The notes under the pieces were generated by a model. It searched no databases, was not told where the DNA came from, and saw only the letters and a program-made list of their open reading frames with translations. Shown here in pieces: positions 25,598-37,985 of a stretch of 64,000 nt of DNA. Every line of letters starts with the position of its first letter. The first letter of the stretch is position 1. Source of the stretch: Nymphaea colorata (Eukaryota; Streptophyta; Magnoliopsida; Nymphaeales; Nymphaeaceae); contig NC_045146.1 of the NCBI RefSeq assembly GCF_008831285.2, forward strand, positions 16,197,289-16,261,288, given 5' to 3'. The position numbers and the translations under genes were made by a program.

Positions 25598-27724
25598 TAA
25601 GTTGAGACTCAAGGTCATTGCAATAGGCCATTAACTAACCTATTCTTTTTTTCGTTCTTTTGTTAATAATTTAGGGTGATACTTTAGTTTACCCTTGAAT
25701 TCTCATATGCCTTAGATGCTTCATCTAGTGTACAGCAACTAACAATGGGAAATTTGAAATATAGCTGTTCCTTCAAGATTTTTGAGTTGCTGCCATGTCA
25801 ATGCAGTAACCATTTGTTTACAAAGCTTTCTTCACTTTCTTTGTCTACGAGCCCCCTTCAGCCCTCTTTAAAGCCTATCCTAAAATCCTAGATAGCTATT
25901 AAGAGGCAAATCCTCCTTTTTCTTTTCTTTTGTGGTCCAAGCTTGTAGTTCCATTCGTAACTCTCTCAATATCCTTTGCACACTTCATGAATGGAGTTAT
26001 TTATTACTAACTGAAACTCCAGGCAACTATTCCGAGCTAATGAATGCTTGGATCACCTCTTATGCAATTTTCCTCCGTTAGATTAAACTGTTTTTTCTTT
26101 TTCTCCGAACCTGAGTTTACCGTCGCTTACTTTAGGTGATACCTTGAGATGGTATTAACATGTTTTAATCAAATTCAAGCGACTGCACGCATCCCCCCTT
26201 ACAAAATTGATATTTCTCTCCTGTTTGTATGTAAACTTGACTCTGTTTAATTTGACAGGAAAAGCAAATTAATGCCAGCACAAAAGATGGTTCAGGACTT
26301 GAAAGCCATGACTAGGATCGCATACGAAAGAAATGGCCCAAACAGACATCCGAGTTAGGCATCTTAAGATTCTTCCTGCAGCCTTAGGACCCATTTCTTA
26401 TGGATAAGTGAGGTAAAAGGCTGTCTCTTGGAAAAAGCTTGCAGTTTGAAGGACTGGGTATGTTTCTTAGTTTTCCGTGAGAATGTGCTTCTCCCAAATC
26501 CAGAGAGAGGATTTTATCTTTGGAAGTGGCTAAGCCCAAGGCGGGGAATGTGCCATAATGCACTGTGGTATATGGGTTGCTTTCCTTGGGAAAGCCGTGT
26601 GTTCCTGCCTTACAGAGGGGAAAACAGTACAGGAAAACAGACATCTTGCTTTGGCACAGAGTAAAGCCCACAGTCGAGCCACTGTTAAATTCATGACATT
26701 ATGATATGATTCCAATGGCAGAACGGTAGTCCTCCAACATGGTAGTAGTCTACAGGCACAGATATAAGCTAAACACCAGCATAAAGTCTTCTTAATGGCA
26801 ACTATTACTAACTTAAAGGTGCACATCCAACGTATTCTGCATCCTCAGCATAATAATTCACAGTCTCGAATCCTTTCCATGGTCTGCTATTCAACTCTAT
26901 TAGAGAATCTTCCCCCTAAACCTAAACCTGGCTGTCGCAGCAATTCGACCTGTAGTGACCCCTTCCTCCACGTGCAGTTTCAAGCGAAAAGGGAAGAAGT
27001 CTGCTTAAGAACATAAGCCAAGAATGTGCAATTACTCCAGCACAAATATTGAAAAAACTTTTCGTCCTCGCCATCAGTTGGTTTCGTTCATGTATTTCGA
27101 ATGCCAGTGGTAGAGCACTGCGCATCAGCAATTTGCATAATCTGTGAAAATGATTTGCTGAGACGAAAATGATTTGCTGAGGCAGCAACTCTCTTTCGAA
27201 AAGCTCACAAATTTCTCAGACACTTGTACAGCTCAAATTTTGGGATTTTCACACAAACAATGCCACAGTCGTCTAATTGGTGAATGATCAAGTCATTGAA
27301 GAAAAAGAGAGAATCAAGAACATGCCATTGATCGCGTATCTCCTATAACATGCGCCGAGTCGTGGGCACCAACTCTGACGTTTCGGAGACATTAGTATTA
27401 TCAATCCTCTTAGTTAAGGATACCATAAAAATTTTGTAACTATCAAAGTATGTACCTTTATAAATTGATTAAATGAAAAAAAGCAGAAGAAAACATTTTG
27501 TCTGATTATGTTTTAAAATGTTGGAAATGTCATATTCTCGAAAAGTTTGGCGGCTCGAACATGCATCACCTCTACTGTAACGATTGTGACATAGCGCTAC
27601 AGGGGAAGCCATTGAAGCAGGAATACCATTTAGCAAGAAAGCTTTACTGAAGCAAGTTGGAACGTACATGAAACCACGATGGTAAAAAGAGTTTTACCAC
27701 CAAACTGCATATTTGTCTTCTTAC
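25598..27724. other. Intergenic / 3' flank of transporter
   Basis: Starts as 3' UTR of the transporter. It contains the candidate alternative exon at 26259-26358. A GC-richer patch at 26440-26660 is open on both strands with no recognisable product. The last 250 bases should be the 3' UTR of the minus-strand PsbT gene. Confidence 0.5.
26259..26358 (+). other. Candidate alternative 3' exon of the transporter gene
   Basis: A good acceptor (pyrimidine-rich tract then TTTGACAG) at 26258 is followed by an open frame of 32 codons, KSKLMPAQKMVQDLKAM... ending HPS and TAG at 26356-26358. The composition is protein-like and contrasts with the surrounding AT-rich DNA. It could be an alternative terminal exon or part of a spliced 3' UTR. 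It could also be chance; transcripts would decide. Confidence 0.3.
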
Positions 27725-28087
<363 letters not shown>

Positions 28088-28295
28088 TCAGTCACCAGAA
28101 CCTTTGGAACAACTCGTCACTCTTACTCTCTCTGCCTTGCTTTCTCTCTCCTCAATCTCTCACGCGTATGTTGGTTCTTCTTAAGGAGGTTAGAGATGTC
28201 TAAAGGCTTTGTGTGGCAAGAGTTTCTTGGTTTTTTGCCTCATTCCATGGTTGTGATATCTCTGCTTGCTTGTTTGGGACTTTGTGATCCATTTC

Positions 28296-28301
28296 CTTAT
28301 C
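28296..28301 (-). promoter_or_regulatory. I-box (GATAAG) upstream of PsbT
   Basis: GATAAG on the minus strand about 220 bases upstream of the start codon, the type of element found in light-regulated photosynthesis promoters. Short motif, so weak evidence alone. Confidence 0.3.
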
Positions 28302-29130
28302 CTAGCCCAACTTCTGCCCAATAGATTGCATATACGTGTCACGTTTATCTGACTAGTGTTTTGCATGACATGTGGATACAGTGTCTGTGGTTTCAGTTCC
28401 ATGCAAACAACCCGACCGATCGGATCCGATCCGGGTTCATTGATGAGGAAGGGAGTTCAATTGAGACTTTGTGGTTCAAGGGCTACAAGGGTAGGTAGCC
28501 TTGCAAGATGAAAGAGATTTTGGAGATTAGTAAAAGTATGGGCTCTTTGTTCCAGAACTAATGCAATAGAGGTTTTTGTTTCCAATGATTTAGAAGTTGA
28601 CATGTGGTATAGGCATCCAAAACACTCTACTGGTTTCTCCACTCATTTGAAAATAGGAATTGGTTAAACAATCTTGTGTTGGTCTCAAGGGGCATAGTGC
28701 AGCTGGTCGAACCGACTGACTAGTGAAAACTCAGCTGTTATTAGTTTGATTTTCATGGGTTCTACTCCTCTGAACTGCAAACAATGAATATGCAACATTT
28801 TAGATGATGGTATTACATCTTCCTACTTAGGTTCTTCTGAAGCAGCATTAGATCTTATGAATAGGGAGAAAGAGAGGAATTCGGCCTCTTTGAAGTATCT
28901 CTCCTCCCAACATGCATCACTGTATGAAGCTGGGTGCAGTTTGTGAAATTCCACACCATTACTTGAGTTTGGTTCTAGTTTGGACTGAGATTTATGACTT
29001 TTCAAGTTATTGTAGACGAGTCAGAACCGAATAATTCATTTTACTTGAAGCATAGAAGCAATAGCAATATGAGCTCTAATTCTAGATTCAACTTCTCTTG
29101 TCATCTGTTCAGTATTTGCTTGCTTGCTCC

Positions 29131-30007
29131 TAGTGGTGGAGCCAAAAATATTTGTATGAGGGGCACTAACACATGTAACTAGGTAAAAAGATATCAAGTA
29201 CTAACATAAAAATAAACAATTTATGTGGTATTGGTGCATGCAATTGCCCTCACCAGCCCACTCCTCACTGCTTGCTCCCTCTCTTGTTCAGATCTGAGAT
29301 CCTCACGGGTCCAAGGTAAACAAATGCCCCTTAAGAGTGTGTTTGATACCCTTGGATGTGAAATCAATGTGAGACATAGCTAAACAAAACAAACAGTAGA
29401 TTTCAGAAGTTGGGATCCGGTTCATGTTACATGTTAAAAAACTTGTGAATCTTAAAGGTCCAACCGGTCTCATCTGAGATCCTCGGTAACCGAGCAAAGA
29501 TCACCGCAGAATGAAATCCGGAATTAAGAAACGTCCCGTCGAGATGCTGAGATGGAAAGAGCACTTCACATGATCTTTGAAGCTAGCCCTCATAAATCAT
29601 GGGGATGTGGAGCAATGCAAGGCTTGAAGTCGCTGCCATCCCATAGGCTTACTGATTGAAACTGCATGAAAGTACTGCAACTCTGCATGTTCTCTAAATG
29701 AGCTTCATACACTTTGGTCCCTCTTTTCTCGTGAGTCATGACTACCTTTAAAGAAGACCAAGAAAGGGAGAAAAGAGAGGGGTTGCTGGCAGTGTCAGAG
29801 ATAGAGATACATGGGGCTGGTGTGAGCAGCAGTAGGATTGCTGGTAGTGGCAGACATACATGAGGGCTGGTGTGGGCAGCCATTACAATTTACATTGAAA
29901 TGCTTAAAATTATAATGTTATAAGTCAAAAAATACATAAGGTGCCTATATCAAACCTGGGCTCATGATTAAGTGCCCCTCCGCTAGAATATCCTGGCTCC
30001 GCCACTG
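29131..30007. mobile_element. Non-autonomous hAT-like transposon, 877 bp
   Basis: Left end TAGTGGTGGAGCC and right end, inverted, CAGTGGCGGAGCC, form 13-bp terminal inverted repeats. A further shared block, GAGGGGCACT, lies inside both ends. Flanking octamers CTTGCTCC (29123-29130) and GTTGCTGC (30008-30015) agree at 6 of 8 positions, consistent with an aged 8-bp target duplication. There is no transposase frame inside. Confidence 0.65.
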
Positions 30008-31007
30008 GTTGCTGCTGGCTGTGCCGCTGATCATCTAAGTTAATATTCATCCGTTTGCATTGTCTTATTTAGAAGCTAAGCAACTTTTTCACTCCCTACT
30101 CTAAAAATCGAAAAGAAATTGCATCTATTGACGTCTTTAAGTTGATGTTGGCACATGTTCATTGACAAGTGCCAGACACCAACCTATACTTTAGCCTGTA
30201 GTTTGCCCACCAGCAAGCAAGATGAGGCAGTTCTTATTGAACTGACCACTTGACTTTTAAGTGATCGCTTGTATAAGAAGGGACATTTTTCAACCGAAGT
30301 GAACAATGTCTTTCCTACCAAACGCGCTCACCGTAAACTGATGTCTGCCCAATCCCGCTTGCTTCGAGAAGGGAAGGGACTTCGGCCTTTTCAAGGTATC
30401 CCTCAAGCTCTGATGAGAAGATGGATTCAGACTGAATCCCGGACACGGACTGGTCCCGTTTCAAACTTCAACTTTGGATATCTATTTAAATCATTCATGT
30501 CCGGCATCTTTGCTTTACTTTTGAGGAAGATTCGGAGAGGGAAAAAGGCTGAGAAAAAGAAAAGGCAAGTGGGGATCCAAGATGGCTTAAAACCATTAAA
30601 ATGAAGGGAGGGGAAGACAACCAACCAATCTGATTTCAAGTTCATTAAATAATATTTTTTAAACCCAACTCTCAATGTCATCGAAAGAGTAGTGTTCATC
30701 CGAATCGAATAAAAAACACATCTCGTACGCTATTTCTTATCGGACTAACTATGTTATGCCCCTCTTGGCGAGGAAGAGAGAGAGAGAGAGAGAAAGGGGT
30801 TGTGGCGGGTATTAGTGCGGAATTGGATCTTCCAGGCCTGGATTTGCAAATAATTTCATGAAAACAAAGCACTTGCCAAAAGTGAGCAAAGTTGTGTTTT
30901 TTTTTCTTTCCCCTGTTACCAATTTTATAATGAAAAGTTATTCTGACCAGGCTGTGCTGGTTTAACTTGTATTTTTTGTTAAAGCAAACACGGCAAACTA
31001 GTACTAG

Positions 31008-31226
31008 AAGATTTCTTATGCAATTTGCTTTATAATTAATGCTGTGAACATCAACGTGAATTGGCGGACTCAAATGGAATTGCTGGCACTTTGATTTTAT
31101 TGTATTGACTGATATATGTCATATACTGTAAGATTTCTTATGCAATTTGGTTTATAATCAATGCTGTGGACATCAACTTGAATTGGCGGACTCAAATGGA
31201 ATTGCTGGCACTTTGATTTTAGTTTG
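31008..31226. repeat. Direct repeat, period 122 bp
   Basis: The 97-bp block AAGATTTCTTATGCAATTTG ... GGAATTGCTGGCACTTTGAT at 31008-31104 recurs at 31130-31226 with only a few substitutions, separated by 25 bases. Confidence 0.95.
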
Positions 31227-32021
31227 AGAATTGATTTCCGTCTCAGACTAATCAAATTGAACGAGAACATTTAGATATGACTAACAACCAGATTCTAATT
31301 GCTGAAGGTTTCATTATTGAATTCGACGGGTGCTCGATTTCATTTGATATCTGAATCCAGTGGCATCAAGAAAATCAGATGCCATTTTGTATTTTGGTAA
31401 GTGTCCAAAAAACCTACCAATATCTCTATAAATCAATACCTTAATCTTTTTTTACGTTATGCTTCTTTTGAAGGTCTCAAAATGATTCTATTTGGTGGCC
31501 AATCCAAAAGTGCCATGTGTCACATTTTGAACTAATTTCAAATATTTTAAGTTTTTACTTTTTAAATTTAATTTTACATTACATTTTTTGAAGAAAAAAA
31601 ATAGTTTTTCATATCTTTAGCGATTGGCAACAGATTCAGCAGAAACAGTGAATTGGCTGGCAGCCGATCGTTCTTAATTCTGTTCTCGAAAAAACTTTGC
31701 AAACCCGGATTTGGATTTCTTTCCGATTCGGAGGATGGTGTCTGTGTCTCTGTGGAAACACAAAGATGGATCCTAACAAGCACAAAAATCGCTGCTGCTT
31801 CTTGAAGAATCTAAATGTGCGGTTGATATATATTCCATGGGGAGAAGTTTCGTGACAAAATTATTGAGCAAACAAGGTAGGAAAGGGGAAGGCCACCAAA
31901 TGTCCACCAGCTCTTTATTTTACGTGTATAGCTTGCTTCTTCTCGGACCCACTTTCACCAATTACGGTTTTTGTGCAAAGGCCGCTACTAACCTCCAATG
32001 TGAGACCGCACCTACTGTTCC

Positions 32022-32023
<2 letters not shown>

Positions 32024-32098
<75 letters not shown>
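32024..32098. repeat. (CT)n(AT)n compound microsatellite
   Basis: About 42 bases of CT followed directly by about 32 bases of AT. Likely to be polymorphic in length. Confidence 0.95.
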
Positions 32099-32102
<4 letters not shown>

Positions 32103-32836
32103 ACGTCCTCAGTTCAAATCTTAGAGGATGCTATCTTGTTGGTATTGAGAAATGTTGAGTTTGCGATTAGTGTTATTTTGGAGGCTAAGTAGACCGGTTA
32201 TTGTCCCTTCATCTCCTCTCTCTGTTTCTTCCTCTACATAAATATATCTAATTGAAAATTTATCCACCCAAATAGGTACTGATCTTGTTTGGGTAAGCAT
32301 GGGCAAGATCATGAACTTTAGCAGTTCAGGGGACTTTTCTTGGAGATAGATGGTAGACATGCTTTTTCATGCTTACGCTATAACATAGTGTTCCATAAAT
32401 GTGCCTAGTCTTTGAGATAGGTTTATGAAATAATTTGCTACTATTCTCATTGCCAAACATTTCTCTCGTCACCCCATCGATCTGTAGCACTCATATATCT
32501 TGCTACAGCTCTAACTCGATTATTTGCTAATAATTATTATACCTCTCAGATCACATTAATTTCATGACCTGTAGCATCTCCTTTAACTACCAGAGTTGTA
32601 AATATTAGGCATCGTACAGATCCAAATGAGATAAATGTCTTGGAAAGTATTTGTGATTTAAATTCTATACAATCAAAAGAATTGGGGAACCTTCAAAGAG
32701 ACTCTTTTCCTACTGTCCACCAGAAGTTATTCTATAAATCATTATCCGAAACAAGATAACTTAAATTAAAGGATATTTTGCCCATCCCAAATACTAGCTT
32801 GTCTTATTTTTGCCGAGACAATCGCCTTTTTTTTTA

Positions 32837-32993
32837 TGAGGGGTCGAATTAGAGTTTCAAAATTTCAATAGAATCAAAAATATAATTTCAAAAAAAAATA
32901 CAGGATAAATAATTTTTTAAAATGTACATGTGTTTTTTTATCTTTTGAGAGGAGGCCAAGGCCCCTGCCAGCCCTCCCCTGGCTCCGCCCCTA
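32837..32993 (-). mobile_element. hAT-type MITE, truncated copy
   Basis: Read on the minus strand it starts TAGGGGCGGAGCCAGGGGAG, then GGGCCTTGGCC, then the A/T-rich core shared with the copy at 33130-33307. The far end stops in CTAATTCGACCCCT without the terminal inverted repeat, so this side is truncated. Confidence 0.55.
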
Positions 32994-33129
32994 ATGGTAT
33001 CGGCAATTACCCACACAGAGTCACATACTATTTCTACATTAACATCTTATGGTAATTTTTATGATTTACATGGAGATATCTTTTGAAAGTTTAAAATTTA
33101 TTACTACGGCCTCTTAGCTCACTTTGCAG

Positions 33130-33307
33130 CAAGGGCGGAGCTAAGGGGGAGCCTGCATGGGCCCTGGCCCCACTTCATTTTTTTTTTTAATTTATATATA
33201 AATTTTAGAAAATTTTACTTGTCCTATATAAAAATTTTGAAAAAATGATATATTGGCCCGTATCAAAATTCAAAAACTTTAATTCGACCCCCTCGGCTCC
33301 ACCCCTG
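33130..33307 (+). mobile_element. hAT-type MITE, best-preserved copy, with perfect 8-bp target duplication
   Basis: 178 bp starting CAAGGGCGGAGC and ending GGCTCCACCCCTG, so the termini are imperfect inverted repeats that begin CA and end TG. The octamer CTTTGCAG flanks it exactly on both sides (33122-33129 and 33308-33315). That combination is diagnostic of the hAT superfamily. The inside is A/T-rich with GGGCCCTGGCCCC near the left end and no coding capacity. Confidence 0.85.
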
Positions 33308-33686
33308 CTTTGCAGGTACCAGGAACTCGAACCAAAATCTTTATGTTTGCACCCCTTGTTTTGTGGCAGATAGTCTCCAACTTGCAAGCAAATGAATCAA
33401 AGTCGGGAATTCTCCAGCTGTGACTGATTCCTCACAGAACATACGTCTGATTATTATAGTTACACGTTTTAAACTATCTGCTTTCTCAGAGCGTTAATTA
33501 AAGTTTCCACATGCGCCACTTTCTATTTGCTTACTCCACGACGATGATCAGAATCAATTCCACTGTTCAAGAGAAAAAAAAAAAAAAAAACCGCTAAAAA
33601 TTACACATCGAAATCCAAATCTTCATGTGGTCGTCTTCACATTATGTCCTGCACTTATTCAACTCAATGACTAATTGCCTTCGTGC

Positions 33687-33689
<3 letters not shown>

Positions 33690-33724
<35 letters not shown>
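33690..33724. repeat. (AT)n microsatellite
   Basis: About 35 bases of alternating AT. Confidence 0.95.
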
Positions 33725-33728
<4 letters not shown>

Positions 33729-36037
33729 CGTGCTAGTGTGCATAACTGCATGTGTTTGGTAGATAAGAACTTTCGTATACATTCTTCGTGGAATATTTTA
33801 TAGAAGAATAGCAGATTGAGATAAGAAGTACCTAGTTGCTTCAAAGAATAAAGGAAGAAGGAGCAGAATTCACATGCCGAAGATCCCCCGCTAGCCAACT
33901 GTGGCATATAGATAGTCTTCTCAAGTTGTATTTTACCACAACATTGTAAAAAGAAGATTGTTTTACACCATCAATAAACCAAAACAAATTACATCAAGTC
34001 TTAATTCATGCTGTATTATCCTCAAATACATAACAATTAACACCCAAATTACTCGAGGTACTTAAAAAATTCTTTTTCGAGTTTTTCGGATCAAACATGG
34101 AAAAATGTTTATGGAAAATTTCAGTCGCAAACGAGGCCAAGAAGCTAAGCGCTATTCTTATATGTATAGATTAGGGTTCAAGTGGTAGGTAGCGTGATGC
34201 AGACAGCACCACGAATTAAATTAATTTCCATGAGTGTCACTCTTCCACTTTTCCTCAAGTTGAAGAAGCTATAAGTACTCTTATTCATTCCAAGAACATG
34301 AATAAATAAAATTGATTAGGAACTTAAGAGCTACCAAATAGCATAAGATATGTTTTAGAATTACGTGTGGAAGAGTAGGATCTCAATGAATATGTCATAC
34401 ATAGAAAAGAACACGCATGCACATTGTGCCAAGGGGACATCAGCTGAGTGGTGAAGTGCCATAATGAAATTAACTGATGCAAAAGGGACACCTGGTGTAT
34501 ACGGGAAAAAGCGCAAACTTCCGAAGGGGCAGGTGTCAAGCACTGCATGGATATTTTACGGTGACATTGTAAAATATTGTTTTACCTCTCATCCATTCTT
34601 GAAAAGAACAAATTATCCTTGATTGCCCACCAAGAGTCTCCAAGGCAAGGAAATGAGCTTCACAGTCTTAGCCAAGGCAAGGCTCAATCATGGTCCAGCC
34701 AATCTTAGATAGAACATGATCAAGGTGAAGACCATAGACTTGGTCAGATGATCAAGGTGTCCTTTTAATAGAGTGCATGTGGCATATGCATATAGGTACA
34801 ATTCGGTTATGGACCGGACACAGACCCAGTTGACAAAAAGTGTGAGTCAGACCCCGTGCCAGGTCCGGCCCTGTTGAGCCGGACCTTACGCCGACCTAAC
34901 AGTTGGTCCGTACCCCGAGCCCAGTCAGACACGTGAAGCATCTGGTCAGAAAAGTCAAGCGTTCTTGTTTGTCTTGGACTCGGAATCGCGGGAAAAAAAA
35001 ATACCACCGGTATCTGTCGGTGACCTACGTGGGCAACGGCTGCAAAGACGAAAACGCCCAACAGGGCAGGCCGCCGCGTCGCTTTGGTCTTAGAGGAGGA
35101 TTTATTCGTCTATGGCGTGAAAGTTGAGGGTAGGAGATGTCAAATGATGTCCTCTCGAAAATTAAATTCCGATTTGTACGTGCCGGTGCGAATAATGGGT
35201 CGGACAATAATAACCCCCCTTCGCTTCGTGCCTTTCACTGCGAGGCCCTTTTAAAAACTAACCGTCCCACTTCATGAGTGGGTCATAAAAACGGTTGCAG
35301 GGACGCCAATTACGGAACTATCTAGAGCAAATTAGTCAATGACGCGGGAGTCCCTTCAGTCGACGAGATCTGAGATCCATTGAAGCGAGTAGAAGTTGCC
35401 CGGTTTTGTCAGTTGCCCGGTTTTGTCAGTTGCTCCGTTCATGAATGGATTTTGATTTATTTGATTGCTTACCTAAGGCTTGACCAAGTTTGACAGATTT
35501 GGTAGAGAAAATAGAAGGCGATTATAAATCGAGCTCAATTTTAGTAAGTGGTTGCGCGCCTTCAAGTCTAAGCAAGTATAGACATTTGGTGCGAAATGAA
35601 TTTGGATACATGATGGTCTCAAGTTGGTCATGCTCGTGACTACCAACTTGAGAAAATAAGGTCCAACAACACATTTGGTCGGGTCAGATTTTATATTTCG
35701 GATTCGGCAAAAGTGCGATCATATCCTTTTCGGTCCTCAACGTGAAAATGAAGTACATTTCGGTAATTTGACTGTTGTCGGCTGCCGCTCGCACCTAAAA
35801 TTCACCACTCCCCAATCCCCAAATCAAGGCAGCAGACCTGCCCTGGAAAAATTAAAGCGCCTCAAAAGCACCCCTAGATTTCCTCGATATTCCAACTCTG
35901 CCACCGCACTGCTTTTAAACACCTGACTTCTCGGTGGCGCCTCCGACACGAAGCCCTTCTTTTTCCTCCTCCTTCTCCTTCTTCTCCCTTCTCCTGTGCT
36001 TCCAGCAGTTCCCTCTTTCGCAGAAGGCAAAAGTACC

Positions 36038-36970
36038 ATGAAGCCCTCCCCGACAAAGCTCATCCTCCTTCAATCCCATCTCCATAAGCTGCAGAAGCAA
36101 GGATATTTTCGTCTGTGGCTCCTCGGCTTCATCTCCTTCCTCACCCTTGTCACCTTCGCCACCCTCCTTTGCCGCGACTCCGCGCACCACGGCCACCTCG
36201 ACCTCTCCCTTTCCCTCCGCCACCACCGACAGAACCCGTCCTCCGGTCGCGCCGCCGCCATCCCCGCCGACGCCGTCGCGGCGCTCCTCCACTACCTGGG
36301 CACTAATGTCACCGGCGGCATGTCGCCGCCTGACGCGCGCATCCTGGCCGGCGTAATGTCCCGGAAGTGCCCCTGCAATCTCCTGGTTTTCGGCCTCAAC
36401 CACGAAAGCCTACTGTGGAAGACGCTGAACCTCGGGGGCAGAACCGTCTTTCTGGACGAGAGCGAGTTCTGGGTGAAGCGCATGGAGGAGCGGCACCCGG
36501 GGATCGAGGCGTACGACGTGCAGTACACGACGAAGGTGGGGGAGATGAAGGCTCTCCGCCGGGGTGCGGTGGCCGCGGCTGCTGGAGACTGCCGGCCGGT
36601 GCAGAACCTCCTCTTCTCCGACTGCCCGCTCGCCATCAACGACCTCCCGAACGAGCTGTACGGCGTCGACTGGGACGTCGTCGTCGTGGACGGCCCCCGG
36701 GGTTACTCCGCGGCCGCCCCGGGCAGGATGTCGGCCATCTTCACCGCCGGCGTGCTCGCCCGGAGCAAGCGCACCAAAGCCGCCACCGACGTTTTCGTCC
36801 ACGACTACGCCAGGGAGGTGGAGACGGTGTACAGCCAGGAGTTCCTCTGCGCCGAGAACATGGTGCCGGATTCCTCCACCGAATCGCTCGGCCACTTCCG
36901 GATCCCGACGATGCAGCGCGACTCAACTCGGTTCTGCCTTGGTGCCAACGTTACCAAAGGCTCAGGTTAG
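36038..36970 (+). CDS. IRX15-L: IRX15/IRX15-like DUF579 xylan protein
   Basis: Single exon of 310 codons. I take the ATG at 36038 (MKPSPTKLILL), because the Arabidopsis proteins start the same way; the frame is open further upstream without a better ATG. One membrane span at about residues 26-46 (LWLLGFISFLTLVTFATLLC) after a short basic cytosolic tail gives a type II Golgi protein. The DUF579 domain follows: CPCNLLVFGLNHESLLW, GGRTVFLDE, FDVQYTT-like YDVQYTTK, NLLFSDCPLAINDLPNELYG, DWDVVVVDGPRG, RMSAIFTAGVLARSK and the C-terminal HDYAREVE. IRX15 and IRX15-L are needed for normal xylan chain length and deposition in secondary walls; related DUF579 members methylate glucuronic acid on xylan. 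Exon GC content is very high, especially at third positions. Confidence 0.95.
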   Translation: MKPSPTKLILLQSHLHKLQKQGYFRLWLLGFISFLTLVTFATLLCRDSAHHGHLDLSLSLRHHRQNPSSGRAAAIPADAVAALLHYLGTNVTGGMSPPDARILAGVMSRKCPCNLLVFGLNHESLLWKTLNLGGRTVFLDESEFWVKRMEERHPGIEAYDVQYTTKVGEMKALRRGAVAAAAGDCRPVQNLLFSDCPLAINDLPNELYGVDWDVVVVDGPRGYSAAAPGRMSAIFTAGVLARSKRTKAATDVFVHDYAREVETVYSQEFLCAENMVPDSSTESLGHFRIPTMQRDSTRFCLGANVTKGSG

Positions 36971-37734
36971 ACAAGAGTCCCTTTTTCCCCCCTTTCTTTT
37001 CCCGCTTTTTCGTTGTCCTCTGTTGTAGAGAAAGAAAAAGAGACAGAGATGATGATGTTGTTGTTGTGATGATGGACGGTCATGGATGGATGGACTTGTA
37101 CACATGTATGTATGTGATGTATAGAGGTAGTGCATTCCTGCATAAACATGCAAGGAAAGAGCAAGGCAAATTCTTACCTTTTTTTCTCTTCTCCTATTAA
37201 ATTAAGCATAAGCTAAACACATTCAGAGACATGTGAGAATCCCTCAATTTTATATATATTCCGACTCTCCGGTCAGTTCTTTTTTATTTTCTCGGCCTAC
37301 TCCGACGCGTCCTTCGTTCGGACCTTGTGGTTAAGCAGACAAAGGGCCGGAAATTTTTTTTGAGGGGATATGTTCAACCCTAAGGTTAATTTCCGTTGTA
37401 CCTCTCACAATGCAAAACCACCATTCCATTTAAGACCATGTACTTTCATCCGGGTATGTTTTATGAAACGACTAGAGACTTTTTTTTTTAATAATTATGA
37501 CATACTTTATGTATATGTCAATATTGGAGGGGGCTTATACATGTTTGGAAATTAATGAGGCATGGTGGGTGGGCGAGGACCCTGTCAGCGGCGGGGTGGG
37601 TTTGTTGGGTCGGAGGGCACATCGGCATATGATCAATTAATTTTAATCTCTCGGATAATAATATTAAACGAACAGGTGAGGTGAGAAGTGAGGAGGATGT
37701 GAATCGTGAAGTGGTTCAGGTGATGGGTCCGCAC

Positions 37735-37985
37735 CTGTCATAGTCTTGGTTCAATCCCTAGCCTAGTTCGGTCCATCCTAGGGGTTGCAAGTGGGTAGTG
37801 TGTGGTTCACGGGGTGTATTTAATTCTCACAACTCCCTGTATGGCTGCTTCGCTGCTTCGGATTCGACCAGTTTGAGGTTTCAGCCGAGGCACCCGGTCT
37901 TCTTCACCCATGGGAATCGAACTGACGATCATGCTCTCATAGGCCCATTTACTCAACTAGCTACACTGTTCTCCTTAATCAGGAC
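37735..37985 (-). mobile_element. Candidate tRNA-derived SINE
   Basis: On the minus strand the sequence opens with GTGTAGCTAGTTGAG, close to an RNA polymerase III A-box. About 30-35 bases later comes CAGTTCGATTCCCATGGGTG, close to a B-box, followed by GGGTGCCTCGGCTGAAACC. That head-plus-body layout is typical of plant tRNA-derived SINEs. The 3' tail and target duplication were not identified. Confidence 0.4.
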
